From the NCBI RefSeq assembly GCF_006538345.1, contig NZ_BJKL01000007.1, positions 233,485 through 297,484 of the forward strand: DNA of 64,000 nt, written 5' to 3'. Made by a program: the position numbers and the translations under genes. Shown here in pieces: positions 50,570-60,391 of the stretch. How positions within the stretch are numbered: position 1 is the first letter of the stretch; each line of letters opens with the position of its first letter. The notes under the pieces are model-generated. The model did no database searches. It was not told where the DNA came from and was given only the letters and a program-made list of their open reading frames with translations. The stretch comes from Alteromonas sp. KUL49. GTDB taxonomy: Bacteria; Pseudomonadota; Gammaproteobacteria; Enterobacterales; Alteromonadaceae.

Positions 50570-52627
50570 TTAACAGGTTGCCGTACACGTCTCAGCTGCG
50601 CTACCCGTCATATGAGACTCAATTTCGTCAAAGCTAGGCGCAGAAGCCCCTAGGAGGCTTACGAAAAATGGGGACGGAGCGTTTAGCTGCATAGCGTAAA
50701 TTTCTCTATACGCCATAACGGCTTTGACGTAATCGCGGGTTTCTCGATAAGGAATATTTTCTATCCAAATATCCATGGGAACACTATTATCTTCGGGTAG
50801 CCATGCCAATACTTTACGCCACCCCGCATTGTAAGATGCAGAGATCAGCACATCATTATTGCCCAACTTATCCGTGAGGTATCGCAGATACTGTGCGCCA
50901 TAACCCACATTGGCCTCTGGTTGAAATAAGGTATTGCGACTCACACGGCGCTTGTTTAAGTAGCGAGCAGTACTGGGGAGTACTTGCATTAGGCCTGTAG
51001 CCCCAGCAGTGGAGACGGCGTCAGACATAAAAGAGCTTTCACGGCGCGCAATAGCCATCGCTAGGGGTTGGGATATACCGTGCTCTTGAGCTGCTGTTTC
51101 AAATTGTGACGCATGTGCCAACGGGAAACGACGCTCCACGTCATCCCAATACCCGCTTTGGGCAAAGCTCACAATAGCTCGACTATGCCAGCCCCACTCG
51201 TGGGCCAAAATACCTGCTTGAGTCACTTCCTCTGTACTTAGTTGGGATAACAAGTAGCGCCATTCACGCCGCGCTTGGGTGTAGTTTTGTAGCGTCCATA
51301 AGGCTTTTGCACGCACTGCGGCGGGGTGCGAGGCAACAGTATTAATAACATCGGCATTACGCTGTGCCGGTTCATGGCCAAATGTGGGTGTTTGATTCAG
51401 TCGCGCACTGGCCACAAAACCGTAGTAATGGCGCTCTTGAGCAAGCGCTTGATAAACCGTGTTTGCTTGCCCTGACTGCCCTAGTGCTTCATAAGCCCGC
51501 GCTCGCCAGTAACGGAAAAAGTCTTCTTGCTGCAGCGCTTCTGGCGCTTGATCGATAACGGCGACTATTTCTTGCCATGATTCAGAGCGAAGTAAATAGG
51601 CTACGTGCCATTGCACCACATCATCATTCACCCCCGCCACATTGGCTTTATCTAACCAAGTAGGTGCTTCGGGTAAATCATCTATGGTCATGCTCAGTGA
51701 AATAGCACGGCGCAATACATGTTGCTGGGGCACAGAAAAGACCGCCTTTTCATCCCATTTATTGTATGCATCTACCGCCTTTAGCGGCGATTGCCAGGCT
51801 AATTTTTCAATGGCCCACACCAAAATTTCTGCTTCCTGTTCTGGATATTTCAGAGGAAATAGACGGCTAGTATTCGCCTGATTTTTATTACGCATGACCG
51901 CTAACCACGCGTTTGCTAAGTATTGCTGTTCAGTGGGCAAAAAACGTTTTAAGTAAGTCGCTAACTTACGCTCACCTTGTTTTGCCGCCATAGAAATACG
52001 TGTAAACGCAAGTTCGGGAGTTAAATACCCTGCTTTGCGCCACATCCAAAAGAGAGGGTCACAGTTATCGGGCTGAGATTTACCATGAAGCCACAGGCCA
52101 GTTACCTGTTGAATATAAGGCTCGGGATCGTCAACTTGCTTAATTTGATGCCGAAGGTAATGGCAAGTCAACTCTGCCCCCATGCCAGTACGATAGTTAC
52201 GCGCAAGTGAGTGGAAGTGATTTTTACTCGCCAAATACTTTAGCCACCGTTTACGCATGCCAGAAACGACTGGTAGCCCCTCATAATCATTGAGAAATTG
52301 CTCTACTTCACGACGATTCGCGTAGGTAAAATTGCGATTTATTTTTGCCCGCAATAAATAGGCATAAAGTGGGTGTTCTTGATGTTGTTCGATTTGCTCT
52401 TCAAGTGAAGACAACTTGCGCCAAGAGGCGGTACGGATGTTTTTTTCGAGCGTGACGTACCAATCAAACTCTGCATTTTCAGTGGCGTCAGTATCAGCGA
52501 GAGCATAACCGCTTAATCCAAGGGCTAGAAGCCAGACACAAACTACCTGCAGTGTTAACCAATACGGGCGTAACACTTTGCTAGAAAGTACCTTGTGCAT
52601 CAAACAATGGTGGGTTGCACTGTCCAT
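50570..52627 (-). CDS. slt: Soluble lytic murein transglycosylase
   Basis: 685-residue periplasmic enzyme cleaving peptidoglycan to anhydromuropeptides. An export signal (about 20-45, LTLQVVCVWLLALGLSGYALA) precedes a long alpha-superhelical doughnut domain; the C-terminal catalytic domain has Glu in AIARRESSFMSDAVS (about 530) and GATGLMQVLPSTA. Length is close to Slt70 (645). The products are the substrates of the AmpG-type permease at 17.4 kb. ATG 52627 has GGAG upstream. Confidence 0.93.
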   Translation of the reverse strand: MDSATHHCLMHKVLSSKVLRPYWLTLQVVCVWLLALGLSGYALADTDATENAEFDWYVTLEKNIRTASWRKLSSLEEQIEQHQEHPLYAYLLRAKINRNFTYANRREVEQFLNDYEGLPVVSGMRKRWLKYLASKNHFHSLARNYRTGMGAELTCHYLRHQIKQVDDPEPYIQQVTGLWLHGKSQPDNCDPLFWMWRKAGYLTPELAFTRISMAAKQGERKLATYLKRFLPTEQQYLANAWLAVMRNKNQANTSRLFPLKYPEQEAEILVWAIEKLAWQSPLKAVDAYNKWDEKAVFSVPQQHVLRRAISLSMTIDDLPEAPTWLDKANVAGVNDDVVQWHVAYLLRSESWQEIVAVIDQAPEALQQEDFFRYWRARAYEALGQSGQANTVYQALAQERHYYGFVASARLNQTPTFGHEPAQRNADVINTVASHPAAVRAKALWTLQNYTQARREWRYLLSQLSTEEVTQAGILAHEWGWHSRAIVSFAQSGYWDDVERRFPLAHASQFETAAQEHGISQPLAMAIARRESSFMSDAVSTAGATGLMQVLPSTARYLNKRRVSRNTLFQPEANVGYGAQYLRYLTDKLGNNDVLISASYNAGWRKVLAWLPEDNSVPMDIWIENIPYRETRDYVKAVMAYREIYAMQLNAPSPFFVSLLGASAPSFDEIESHMTGSAAETCTATC

Positions 52628-53015
52628 TGTGTTACTGCTCCGCTAAAAGTTGAGAATACGCGACTGACAATAAGCATAGTAACGTTTATCACGGCTGATG
52701 GGTTAACAAAGGTATCAACACGAGCACATTGACCTGTTCAGCGCCATTAACGCAATGATAGTAGATTATTTTCACTGTGAATTGGCGGTTTACGGTAAAC
52801 ATGCCCATTATACAAACACAATATGTGAATTCGACCTTGAATTTCACTGGTTGCACCACCAGTATTGTAAAAAATTAAACAGCTGTTTGAATTTTTCATT
52901 GAAATTTTGTGTGGCTTTGTAAAGAATCTAGCCACCCTAACGCGTTAGTCGTGGAATTTGCTTCACTTGGAGCAGCGCACAACTAACATCCTGGCCAATG
53001 CCAAAGGAGATGATA
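52628..53015. promoter_or_regulatory. Divergent intergenic region slt / fadBA
   Basis: 388 bp without a supported gene; it must carry the promoters of slt and fadBA. The only clear element is the PsrA-like palindrome listed separately. A 62-codon minus-strand frame (52747-52935) has no family resemblance and no good start. Confidence 0.5.
52877..52889. promoter_or_regulatory. Candidate PsrA-type operator upstream of fadBA
   Basis: AAAC-AGCT-GTTTG forms a 12 bp perfect palindrome (AAACAGCTGTTT). It fits the pattern described for the fatty-acid regulator PsrA, C/GAAAC N2-4 GTTTG/C, except for the outermost base of the left arm. Its place 127 bp before fadB makes fatty-acid derepression plausible; unproven. 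Confidence 0.5.
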
Positions 53016-55166
53016 ATGATATACACAGGCAAGAGTCTGTCCGTCAGTCTTTTAGAAGACGGCTTTGCTGAGCTGGTATTCGACGCCGAAGGTTCAGTCA
53101 ATAAGTTCGACCGTCAAACGGTTACTGAACTTGATGAAGCCACTCAAGCCCTACTTGCGGCAAGTGACATCAAAGGTGTGCTAGTACGCAGCGCAAAATC
53201 TACATTTATCGTAGGTGCTGACATTACAGAATTTACTGGCCTATTTGCCATGGAAGAAGCTGAAGTGCTGTCATGGGTTGCCAAAACATCACAAGTATTC
53301 GACCGTTTCGAAGACCTTCCGTTCCCCACGATTGCTGCCGTAAACGGCTTCGCATTGGGTGGCGGTTGTGAAATGACACTCGCCTGTGATCTGCGCATTG
53401 CAGACACCACTGCATCTATCGGTTTACCTGAAGTTAAACTAGGCCTAATGCCTGGTTTTGGTGGTACAGTTCGTCTTCCTCGCCTTATTGGTTCAGATAA
53501 CGCTCTAGAATGGATGACCACTGGTCGCGACCGCAAAGGCGCTAAAGCCCTAGCAGAAGGCGCGGTTGACGCAGTAGTGGCACCAGAAGCACTCGTTGAA
53601 GGTGCGCTTTCAATGCTGAAAGACGCTGCGGCGGGTAAATTTGACTGGCAAGCTCGCCGCGCTGTGAAAAAAGCGCCGCTTCAGTTAAACAAAAACGAAG
53701 CTATGATGAGTTTCAGCACTGCGCAAGCCATGGTATTTGCCCAAGCAGGTAAACACTATCCTGCGCCGCATAAAATGGTAGAAACCGTACAAAAAGCAGC
53801 GGGCCTTGGTCGCGAAGGTGCACTTAAACTAGAAAACGAAGGCTTTGTTGCACTAGCAAAAACCGACGCAGCAAAAGCGCAGATTGGTATTTTCTTAGCC
53901 GACCAGCTAGTCAAGGGCAAAGGTAAGAAGCAAGCAAAAGCAGCGACTAAACAGTCTTCACTTAATGCTGTACTGGGTGCAGGCATTATGGGTGGCGGTA
54001 TTGCGTATCAAAGCGCTGTTAAAGGCACGCCAGTCATCATGAAAGACATTAACCAAGGTGCGTTAGATCTTGGCCTGTCAGAAGCAGCGAAGATCCTTGG
54101 TAAAGGCATGAAACGCGGCAAGGTTGATGCAGCCAAAATGGCACAAACCCTTAACGCTATTACGCCGACACTTGAATACAGCACGCTGAAAGATGCAGAC
54201 CTTGTTATCGAAGCGGTAGTAGAAAACCCGAAAGTCAAAGGTATTGTACTTAAAGAAACCGAAGACAACGTAGCAGGTGACGCTATTATCTGTTCCAACA
54301 CGTCAACGATTTCTATCAATCAACTGGCTAAGAGCTTAAATAAGCCAGAGCGCTTCTGTGGTATGCACTTCTTCAACCCAGTACATCGCATGCCATTGGT
54401 TGAGATTATTCGCGGCGAAAATACCTCAGAAGAAACTATTAATGCCGTGGTAGCTGCAACGCTGAAAATGGGCAAAACCCCGATTGTTGTAAACGACTGC
54501 CCAGGGTTCTTAGTGAATCGCGTATTATTCCCTTACTTTGCAGGCTTCAGCCAGCTATTGATTGACGGTGCTGACTTTGTTGCCGTTGATAAAGTGATGG
54601 AAAAAGTATTCGGCTGGCCAATGGGCCCTGCCTACCTAATGGATGTAGTCGGTATTGATACGGGCGACCATGCGGCTGACGTAATGGCTGATGGTATTCC
54701 AGAGCGTATGGCACGCCTAGAAAACGACCCAGTGACCTTGTTCTACAATGACAAGCGTTTAGGCCAGAAGAATGGCAAAGGCTTCTATAACTACGGTGTA
54801 GATAAGCGCGGCAAGCCGAAGAAAACTCCAGCCGAAGAAGCTTACGCACTGATGGCGCCACACGTCGCTGAAACTAAAGACTTTGACGCTGACGACATTA
54901 TTGCACGCCTTATGATCCCTATGGCCAACGAAGCTATTCGCTGCCTAGAGGAAGGCATTGTAGACAGTGCAGCAGAAGCCGACATGGCACTACTTTACGG
55001 CTTAGGATTCCCTCCATTCCGCGGTGGTATTTTCCGCTGGATTGAAACCATTGGCTTGGCAAACTTTGTTGCAATGGCAGACAAGTACGCTGAACTTGGC
55101 CCTATTTATCAGATTTCAGACGGCGTTCGTGAAATGGCCGCTGCTGGTAAATCATATTTCGCTTAA
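53016..55166 (+). CDS. fadB: Fatty acid oxidation complex alpha subunit FadB
   Basis: 716-residue multifunctional beta-oxidation enzyme (enoyl-CoA hydratase, 3-hydroxyacyl-CoA dehydrogenase). The N-terminal crotonase domain has [16 protein letters not shown] and [20 protein letters not shown]; the NAD-binding motif [13 protein letters not shown] is near 320; [17 protein letters not shown] follows. The frame begins at ATG 52998, but AAGGAG at 53004-53009 is spaced for ATG 53016, and homologues start MIY/MLY. Forms a complex with FadA. Confidence 0.96.
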   Translation: MIYTGKSLSVSLLEDGFAELVFDAEGSVNKFDRQTVTELDEATQALLAASDIKGVLVRSAKSTFIVGADITEFTGLFAMEEAEVLSWVAKTSQVFDRFEDLPFPTIAAVNGFALGGGCEMTLACDLRIADTTASIGLPEVKLGLMPGFGGTVRLPRLIGSDNALEWMTTGRDRKGAKALAEGAVDAVVAPEALVEGALSMLKDAAAGKFDWQARRAVKKAPLQLNKNEAMMSFSTAQAMVFAQAGKHYPAPHKMVETVQKAAGLGREGALKLENEGFVALAKTDAAKAQIGIFLADQLVKGKGKKQAKAATKQSSLNAVLGAGIMGGGIAYQSAVKGTPVIMKDINQGALDLGLSEAAKILGKGMKRGKVDAAKMAQTLNAITPTLEYSTLKDADLVIEAVVENPKVKGIVLKETEDNVAGDAIICSNTSTISINQLAKSLNKPERFCGMHFFNPVHRMPLVEIIRGENTSEETINAVVAATLKMGKTPIVVNDCPGFLVNRVLFPYFAGFSQLLIDGADFVAVDKVMEKVFGWPMGPAYLMDVVGIDTGDHAADVMADGIPERMARLENDPVTLFYNDKRLGQKNGKGFYNYGVDKRGKPKKTPAEEAYALMAPHVAETKDFDADDIIARLMIPMANEAIRCLEEGIVDSAAEADMALLYGLGFPPFRGGIFRWIETIGLANFVAMADKYAELGPIYQISDGVREMAAAGKSYFA

Positions 55167-56348
<1,182 letters not shown>

Positions 56349-56370
56349 ACGCTGATATCGTCGCACTTTG

Positions 56371-56395
56371 AAAAGGGCCTACGGGCCCTTTTTTT
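56371..56395 (+). terminator. Rho-independent terminator of fadBA
   Basis: Stem AAAAGGGCC / GGCCCTTTT with a short loop, followed by five more T residues. It is the last chromosomal feature before the integron integrase gene. Confidence 0.93.
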
Positions 56396-56428
56396 GTGCG
56401 TACCAGAATCCTTATGAAGGCTCGGCTG

Positions 56429-57397
56429 CTATTTCAAAATTCTAGAAAGTGGACTTACTACCCCCTGTGCACCTTGCTGTAACACATGGGTATAGATTTG
56501 GGTTGTTTTCACATCAGAATGCCCTAACTGAGTTTGAACTGTGCGAATATCAGCGCCGGCTTGCAGTAAGTGGGTAGCAAAGGAATGCCGTAATGTATGT
56601 GGCGTTACCTTCTTTTTAATCTCGCAGTCTTTCGCTGCTTTTCTTATTGCCTTTTGAATGCTCGTTTCATCCACGTGATGGCGTCGTAGGCGTTGGTTTT
56701 CGGGGTCGACCGATAACCTTGACGACGGAAAAAGGTACTGCCACTCCAAAGATTTAGACGCATTCTTGTACTTCACTCTAAGCCGATATGGTAAATACAC
56801 ACCGGAAAAGTCAGGATCATCTAGATCCGCCATTAAATAGTTTTCCACCAAGCCCACCTGCCGCACTAACGCAAGCTTTAATTCGGTGGCCAAAGTAACC
56901 ACCCTATTCTTTCCACCTTTACCATCCCAAATTCGAATAGCGTTGTAGTCGAAATCAATATCTTTCACCCTTAGCCGAACTGACTCCATCAAACGCAAAC
57001 CACTGCCATACAAAAGTGAAATAGGCAATTTATGCACGGCGGGGATCTTCGAAAATAAGAGCACGACTTCATCTTCGGTAAGTACCACGGGAAGCTTTGC
57101 TTTGCGCTGGCTATTAACAAAATCTAGAGTAAGGGATAAAGGACGTTCGAGCACATCGCGATACAAAAACGCCAAGGCATTTAAGGCACTGGCCTGCGTT
57201 GCAGGCGCAACGTTTTTGGCGGCGACGAGATATGATAAAAAGGCTTCGACTTCTTCGTCGCCCAAATCGGCGGGATGGGCATTGTCATTGAAGCGAATAA
57301 AACTAACGATCCAACTGCTATACAACTCAATTGTACGTTTGGCATAGCGCCGATTGCGCATATGCTCAACAACCATTTGCAAGAACATGGACCTCAT
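56429..57397 (-). CDS. intI: Integron integrase IntI
   Basis: 322-residue tyrosine recombinase closely resembling Vibrio-type IntI. Catalytic residues: Arg135 (YGSGLRLMES), His267 and Arg270 (HTLRHSFATH), His293 (LGHSDVKTTQ), nucleophile Tyr302 (QIYTHV). The integron-specific extra domain is present at about 200-249 (VYLPYRLRVKYKN ... LFPSSRLSVDPE ... RRHHVDET), which separates IntI from other recombinases and from XerC/D. It looks complete and functional. ATG 57397 was chosen over 57412 and 57430 because homologues start here, AGGCG lies upstream and the longer versions run into the LexA box. Confidence 0.96.
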   Translation of the reverse strand: MRSMFLQMVVEHMRNRRYAKRTIELYSSWIVSFIRFNDNAHPADLGDEEVEAFLSYLVAAKNVAPATQASALNALAFLYRDVLERPLSLTLDFVNSQRKAKLPVVLTEDEVVLLFSKIPAVHKLPISLLYGSGLRLMESVRLRVKDIDFDYNAIRIWDGKGGKNRVVTLATELKLALVRQVGLVENYLMADLDDPDFSGVYLPYRLRVKYKNASKSLEWQYLFPSSRLSVDPENQRLRRHHVDETSIQKAIRKAAKDCEIKKKVTPHTLRHSFATHLLQAGADIRTVQTQLGHSDVKTTQIYTHVLQQGAQGVVSPLSRILK

Positions 57398-57416
57398 TAA
57401 TTCGCCTATCATTAAA

Positions 57417-57432
57417 CTGTATGTAAACACAG
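57417..57432 (-). promoter_or_regulatory. LexA (SOS) box at the intI promoter
   Basis: CTGTATGTAAACACAG fits the gammaproteobacterial LexA pattern CTGT-N8-ACAG exactly. It lies 20 bp upstream of the chosen intI ATG, the position seen for SOS-controlled integrases such as that of Vibrio cholerae. It implies that integrase is repressed until DNA damage or uptake of single-stranded DNA. Confidence 0.85.
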
Positions 57433-57466
57433 CTTCTACAATTTAATGAGGCCTGTAAATTATTCA

Positions 57467-57479
57467 GGAATGATTCCGT
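57467..57479. repeat. attI-region repeat, copy 1
   Basis: GGAATGATTCCGT, with the palindromic core GGAAT-N-ATTCC. It matches copy 2 at 57572 in 12 of 13 bases. It could be an accessory integrase or regulator site. Confidence 0.55.
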
Positions 57480-57545
57480 ACTATTGCTCAGGATTTTCTA
57501 GTCCAAAGTGTAGTGAATTGATATTGGGGTATTTTCGTGCGAGAG

Positions 57546-57574
57546 TTGAAACAATAGGAAATCGTATATATGGA
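57546..57574 (+). promoter_or_regulatory. Candidate cassette promoter Pc
   Basis: TTGAAA (57546-57551) followed by TATATG/TATGGA at 15-17 bp spacing, about 45 bp before the first cassette. This is the best rightward promoter-like pair I see, but the -10 is poor. Confidence 0.3.
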
Positions 57575-57584
57575 ATTATTCCGT
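57572..57584. repeat. attI-region repeat, copy 2
   Basis: GGAATTATTCCGT, 105 bp from copy 1 in the same orientation and 34 bp before the cassette junction. The sequence differs from copy 1 only at the centre base of the palindrome. Confidence 0.55.
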
Positions 57585-57651
57585 CTTGCATAAAGGACTT
57601 TTTCCGTACATTAAATTGTTATGTTGCAATAAACATCGGAGGTTTGAAAAA

Positions 57652-58089
57652 TTGAAGTCGAGAGTGCTTGCATGTTTTCTTATATTCTTCCTTTCATCAG
57701 CCCAAGGAACAGAAGAGTATGTTTGGGATACACTAGCGTCACTAGATAAAGATGCGATTGAAAAGAGATCAATCTTTTTTATATTAGAGAAAATGCCTCA
57801 TCTAAAAGGTATTGAAATTAAGCTTGTACAAATAAATGCTCAATATCACAAGAGTGGCCCAACTCTGAATTCTTTGTTTATCCATGCGAACTCTTTTAAG
57901 CCAATTTCAGAGAATAAAACTCTTGGCTTTCAAGATCTAAGCTACGGCATAAGCCATTATGCAGAGTTTGTTAGGGTGAATTTTTCAACTGCTGGCGTAC
58001 CTGAAAGTATCAGTTATAACGAATCTCTTCTCGGACAAAATGAAGAGGAGTCACTAGAAAGGTTCAAAGAGTTATATGACTTCTATTAG
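57652..58089 (+). CDS. Cassette 1: exported protein, unknown function
   Basis: 146 residues with a signal peptide (KSRVLACFLIFFLSSAQG), then a soluble domain with VWDTLASLDKDAIEKRSIFF and SYGISHYAEFVRVNFSTAG. No family recognised. The frame is open upstream to 57586, but that start lies across the attI junction; TTG 57652 is nine bases after CGGAGG and gives the intact signal peptide. As first cassette it should be the best expressed from any Pc promoter. Confidence 0.75.
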   Translation: MKSRVLACFLIFFLSSAQGTEEYVWDTLASLDKDAIEKRSIFFILEKMPHLKGIEIKLVQINAQYHKSGPTLNSLFIHANSFKPISENKTLGFQDLSYGISHYAEFVRVNFSTAGVPESISYNESLLGQNEEESLERFKELYDFY

Positions 58090-58104
58090 CCTCAATGGCT
58101 GGCA

Positions 58105-58212
58105 ACATAACAAACAAATTATGGCGCCCGCCAAGGCGGGCTGGGACGCAAACACGCAGGCGGCTTCGCCATTATCGCCTGCGCATCCGCGCCCCATATT
58201 TGGGCGTTAGGT
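58105..58212 (+). repeat. attC1 (divergent type)
   Basis: 108 bp from ACATAAC to GTTAGGT. Outer arms are like the others, but the inside differs: AACAAACAAATTATGGCG on the left and GGCGTTAGG on the right, with stem CGCAGGCGGC / GCCTGCG. It resembles attC7 more than the main family. Confidence 0.88.
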
Positions 58213-58239
58213 GTACACGAAATTTCAAATGGAGACTTT

Positions 58240-58416
58240 ATGAATAAACAGAAAATTAGCAAATCAATGAAGGCTTCAGATCTCATTGAAATGCAAACTG
58301 AAGTAGCACTAGCTCAATCAATGGCAAAATCAAAAACACTCACCATAATGGTGGCAATTGCTGTCTTGTGCATTGGGACTCTCTCGTACTTTTTATTCAA
58401 AAGCATCGGGGCGTAG
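58240..58416 (+). CDS. Cassette 2: small single-helix membrane protein, 58 aa
   Basis: ATG preceded by GGAGAC. The first half is polar and helical (KASDLIEMQTEVALAQSMAK); the second is one membrane helix (TIMVAIAVLCIGTLSYFLF). No family recognised. The length, ribosome site and position filling the cassette support a real gene. Confidence 0.65.
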   Translation: MNKQKISKSMKASDLIEMQTEVALAQSMAKSKTLTIMVAIAVLCIGTLSYFLFKSIGA

Positions 58417-58432
58417 TTTTGATGACTTGTAC

Positions 58433-58543
58433 TCCTAACAAAACGCTTAAGTCGCAACCCGCTGCGCGGGCTGCTGGGACAAATATACAATGCGGCTTCG
58501 CGATTATCGCATTGTACATTTGCCCCTTAGCTTAGTGTTATGT
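58433..58543 (+). repeat. attC2 (main family)
   Basis: 111 bp, TCCTAAC to GTTATGT. Reference member: the long stem GGGACAAATATACAATGCG pairs with CGCATTGTACATTTGCCC, with a small CCCGC-TGC-GCGGG hairpin on the left. Outer arms AACGCTTAAG and CTTAGCTTAG form the simple-site pairing. Confidence 0.95.
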
Positions 58544-58558
58544 GCTTAAAGGAAAAAT

Positions 58559-58921
58559 ATGAAATCATGGAATGAATTAACTAATCTACAGCGCGCTATT
58601 GTTGGAATTACAATGGTTGTTGCCGCGGCGTTTCTACCAGAAATTGCGTTTTTAGTTCAGCTTGGAGGTATGGAAGTAGCGGTTGCTATGGTTTTTGCTA
58701 GCCTTGCCCCTCTAGCATCGTGGTTATCTACAAAATACCAAAAAGTTAAAATGTGTATTTGCACTGCGATAATAGCTTTAAGGCAAAGTGCCTCTGCAAA
58801 ACCTTCTGTGTTTTGTGTTCAAGCTTCATTTTGTGCAGTCGCAATTGTATTCACAAGTTCAGGTATATTGGCATTCTGCTTTTTCATGCCCAGCATGTTA
58901 CTAAACGGGGTTTTAGCATGA
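58559..58921 (+). CDS. Cassette 3: small polytopic membrane protein, 120 aa
   Basis: Three hydrophobic segments: AIVGITMVVAAAFLPEIAFL, MEVAVAMVFASLAPLASWL and FCAVAIVFTSSGILAFCFFM. AGGAAAAAT precedes the ATG. Rich in Ala and Cys. No family recognised. Its stop is just before attC3. Confidence 0.65.
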   Translation: MKSWNELTNLQRAIVGITMVVAAAFLPEIAFLVQLGGMEVAVAMVFASLAPLASWLSTKYQKVKMCICTAIIALRQSASAKPSVFCVQASFCAVAIVFTSSGILAFCFFMPSMLLNGVLA

Positions 58922-58925
58922 ACGC

Positions 58926-59036
58926 ACATAACAAAACGCTCAAGTCGCATCCCGCTACGCGGGCTGCTGGGACAAATACACAATGCGGCTCCGCCATTTT
59001 CGCATTGTGCATTTGCCCCTTAGCTTAGTGTTATGT
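58926..59036 (+). repeat. attC3 (main family)
   Basis: 111 bp, ACATAAC to GTTATGT. Left stem reads ACACAATGCG and the right CGCATTGTGC, a paired change from attC2; loop side GGCTCCGCC. Confidence 0.95.
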
Positions 59037-59054
59037 GCTACAAGGAATAATTAG

Positions 59055-59354
59055 ATGGATTTAGTACTCGCCAACATAATAACTATTGTATTTTTCATTT
59101 CAGGTTACACCATAATTCAAAAAGCTATCTCAAATAAGCCCTTCAGCTCTTTGACAATTTTGGGTTATTTCTGTCTTATTTTCTGCGGCCTTTCCATTTC
59201 TGCTATGTTTTTTGCTTTTCTAGTCGGTCTAGCGCTACCGGAAATTTACCCAATTACACTTTCGTACAAAGCAATATTTGTATGCCCGTTCATTAGCCTA
59301 TATTTTTTGTACAAAATGCTACAAAGTAAAAGGATGTTTAATGTACGCACATAA
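59055..59354 (+). CDS. Cassette 4: small membrane protein, 99 aa
   Basis: Three hydrophobic helices (LANIITIVFFISGYTII, ILGYFCLIFCGLSISAMFFAFLVGLAL, AIFVCPFISLYFLYKML). CAAGGAATAATTAG precedes the ATG. The stop codon lies within the first bases of attC4. A short ORF encoded in attC3 ends with TAG directly abutting this ATG. No family recognised. Confidence 0.65.
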   Translation: MDLVLANIITIVFFISGYTIIQKAISNKPFSSLTILGYFCLIFCGLSISAMFFAFLVGLALPEIYPITLSYKAIFVCPFISLYFLYKMLQSKRMFNVRT

Positions 59355-59459
59355 CAAAACGCTTAAGTCGCAACCCGCTGCGCGGGTCGCTGGGACAAAT
59401 ACACAATGCGGCTTCGCAATTATCGCATTGTGCATTTGCCCCTTAGCTTAGTGTTATAC
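59349..59459 (+). repeat. attC4 (main family)
   Basis: 111 bp, ACATAAC to GTTATAC. GCGGGTCGCTGG variant of the left hairpin; stem pair ACACAATGCG / CGCATTGTGC as in attC3. Contains the cassette 4 stop codon. Confidence 0.95.
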
Positions 59460-59482
59460 GCTCTTAATTAACAAGGATAGAA

Positions 59483-59896
59483 ATGCTCTCTGAAAAACCT
59501 AATTACTTAGCATTCACGGAAAAGAATGCAATCAAGCTTCCTATCGCTTGGTGCCTCTCCGCCTTTTTTATCGGTTTAGCTACTCAGGAATTGTCCGCGA
59601 CTATCTTTACCTGTCTTGCAACGCTTTTTGTGGTTTGGTTGTGCTACAAGGTATCGAGTTTTTTTCTCAGCTTTCAGCAACACAGTGGCATTTTAAAAAA
59701 CGCCACTTACGACAATGTAATTAAAGCTATATGGTTTATTGCCTTGTTCAGCATAGCTATATCGTTTGCACAGTCTCTACTTTTTAAAGACGGAGCTGAC
59801 GTATATTTTAACGCCTGCTTTTCGATAAGCTATTTCAGTTTCATGCTAGCTGCGGCGAAAAAATGGGGTATGCACTACGTTGAAAAACGCGTATAA
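59483..59896 (+). CDS. Cassette 5: polytopic membrane protein, 137 aa
   Basis: About four hydrophobic helices (LPIAWCLSAFFIGLAT, TIFTCLATLFVVWLCY, AIWFIALFSIAISFAQSLLF, ACFSISYFSFMLAAAKKW). CAAGGATAGAA precedes the ATG. The stop TAA is inside the start of attC5. No family recognised. Confidence 0.65.
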   Translation: MLSEKPNYLAFTEKNAIKLPIAWCLSAFFIGLATQELSATIFTCLATLFVVWLCYKVSSFFLSFQQHSGILKNATYDNVIKAIWFIALFSIAISFAQSLLFKDGADVYFNACFSISYFSFMLAAAKKWGMHYVEKRV

Positions 59897-60001
59897 CAAA
59901 ACGCTCAAGTCGCATCCCGCTGTGCGGGCTGCTGGGACAAAAACACAATGCGGCTCCGCTATTATCGCATTGTGCTTTTGCCCCTTAGCTTAGTGTTATG
60001 C
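59891..60001 (+). repeat. attC5 (main family)
   Basis: 111 bp, GTATAAC to GTTATGC. Stem GGGACAAAAACAC pairs with GTGCTTTTGCCC: two positions changed on both arms relative to attC2, keeping the pairing. Confidence 0.95.
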
Positions 60002-60022
60002 TCCATCCAATAAGGAACATTA

Positions 60023-60286
60023 GTGAGAGACCCAAAAAGAATAGACGAAATACTCGAATCACTACGGGAAATTTGGAAAGCTCAACCTAACTTGCGCTTC
60101 CATCAACTTATCTACATTCTTCAAAATGAATATTCTCTGGCAAACAAAGGACTTGGGAAGGTGGAAAGTGCAGAGATAGACGGTTTTAAACGAACAGGAT
60201 TCGACTTTTTCAACGTAGAAGACCAGTCTTTTCAAGAGTTTCTAGAGCTTAGCCTAGAACAAGGGCGTTGGGGCAATGAAGCATAA
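60023..60286 (+). CDS. Cassette 6: small soluble protein, possibly YihD/DUF1040-like
   Basis: 87 residues, GTG start after AAGGAAC. The N-terminus RDPKRIDEILESLREIWKAQ, followed by NLRFHQLIYILQNEY, resembles short proteins of the RDPxRI...IWxxxPDLRxxQLI kind, sometimes grouped with YihD. The Phe/Glu-rich C-terminus (FFNVEDQSFQEFLELSLEQG) is acidic. Function unknown. One of the few cytosolic cassette products. Confidence 0.65.
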   Translation: MRDPKRIDEILESLREIWKAQPNLRFHQLIYILQNEYSLANKGLGKVESAEIDGFKRTGFDFFNVEDQSFQEFLELSLEQGRWGNEA

Positions 60287-60391
60287 CAAAACGCTCAAGT
60301 CGCAACCCGCTGCGCGGGCTGCTGGGACAAATATACAATGCGGCTTCGCGATTTTCGCATTGTACATTTGCCCCTTAGCTTAGTGTTATAA
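60281..60391 (+). repeat. attC6 (main family)
   Basis: 111 bp, GCATAAC to GTTATAA. Stem as attC2; loop reads GATTTTCG. The internal short ORF ends at TAA in the core itself. Confidence 0.95.

Larger units (their letters stand above)
57433..57624 (+). other. attI region and first cassette junction
   Basis: Sequence between the LexA box and the first cassette. The recombination core is GTTATGT at 57618-57624, identical to the right-end core of several attC sites here, so the cut point is taken as 57618/57619. The region is AT-rich and carries a repeated 13-mer (separate entries). Exact attI limits cannot be set from sequence. Confidence 0.7.

Noticed and set aside
52747..52935. 62-codon minus-strand ORF in the slt/fadB gap
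   Set aside because: No ribosome site, no family resemblance, and it covers the likely fadB operator.
57586..57651. 22-codon N-terminal extension of the cassette 1 protein
   Set aside because: It would start in attI, outside the cassette; the signal peptide and GGAGG place the start at TTG 57652.
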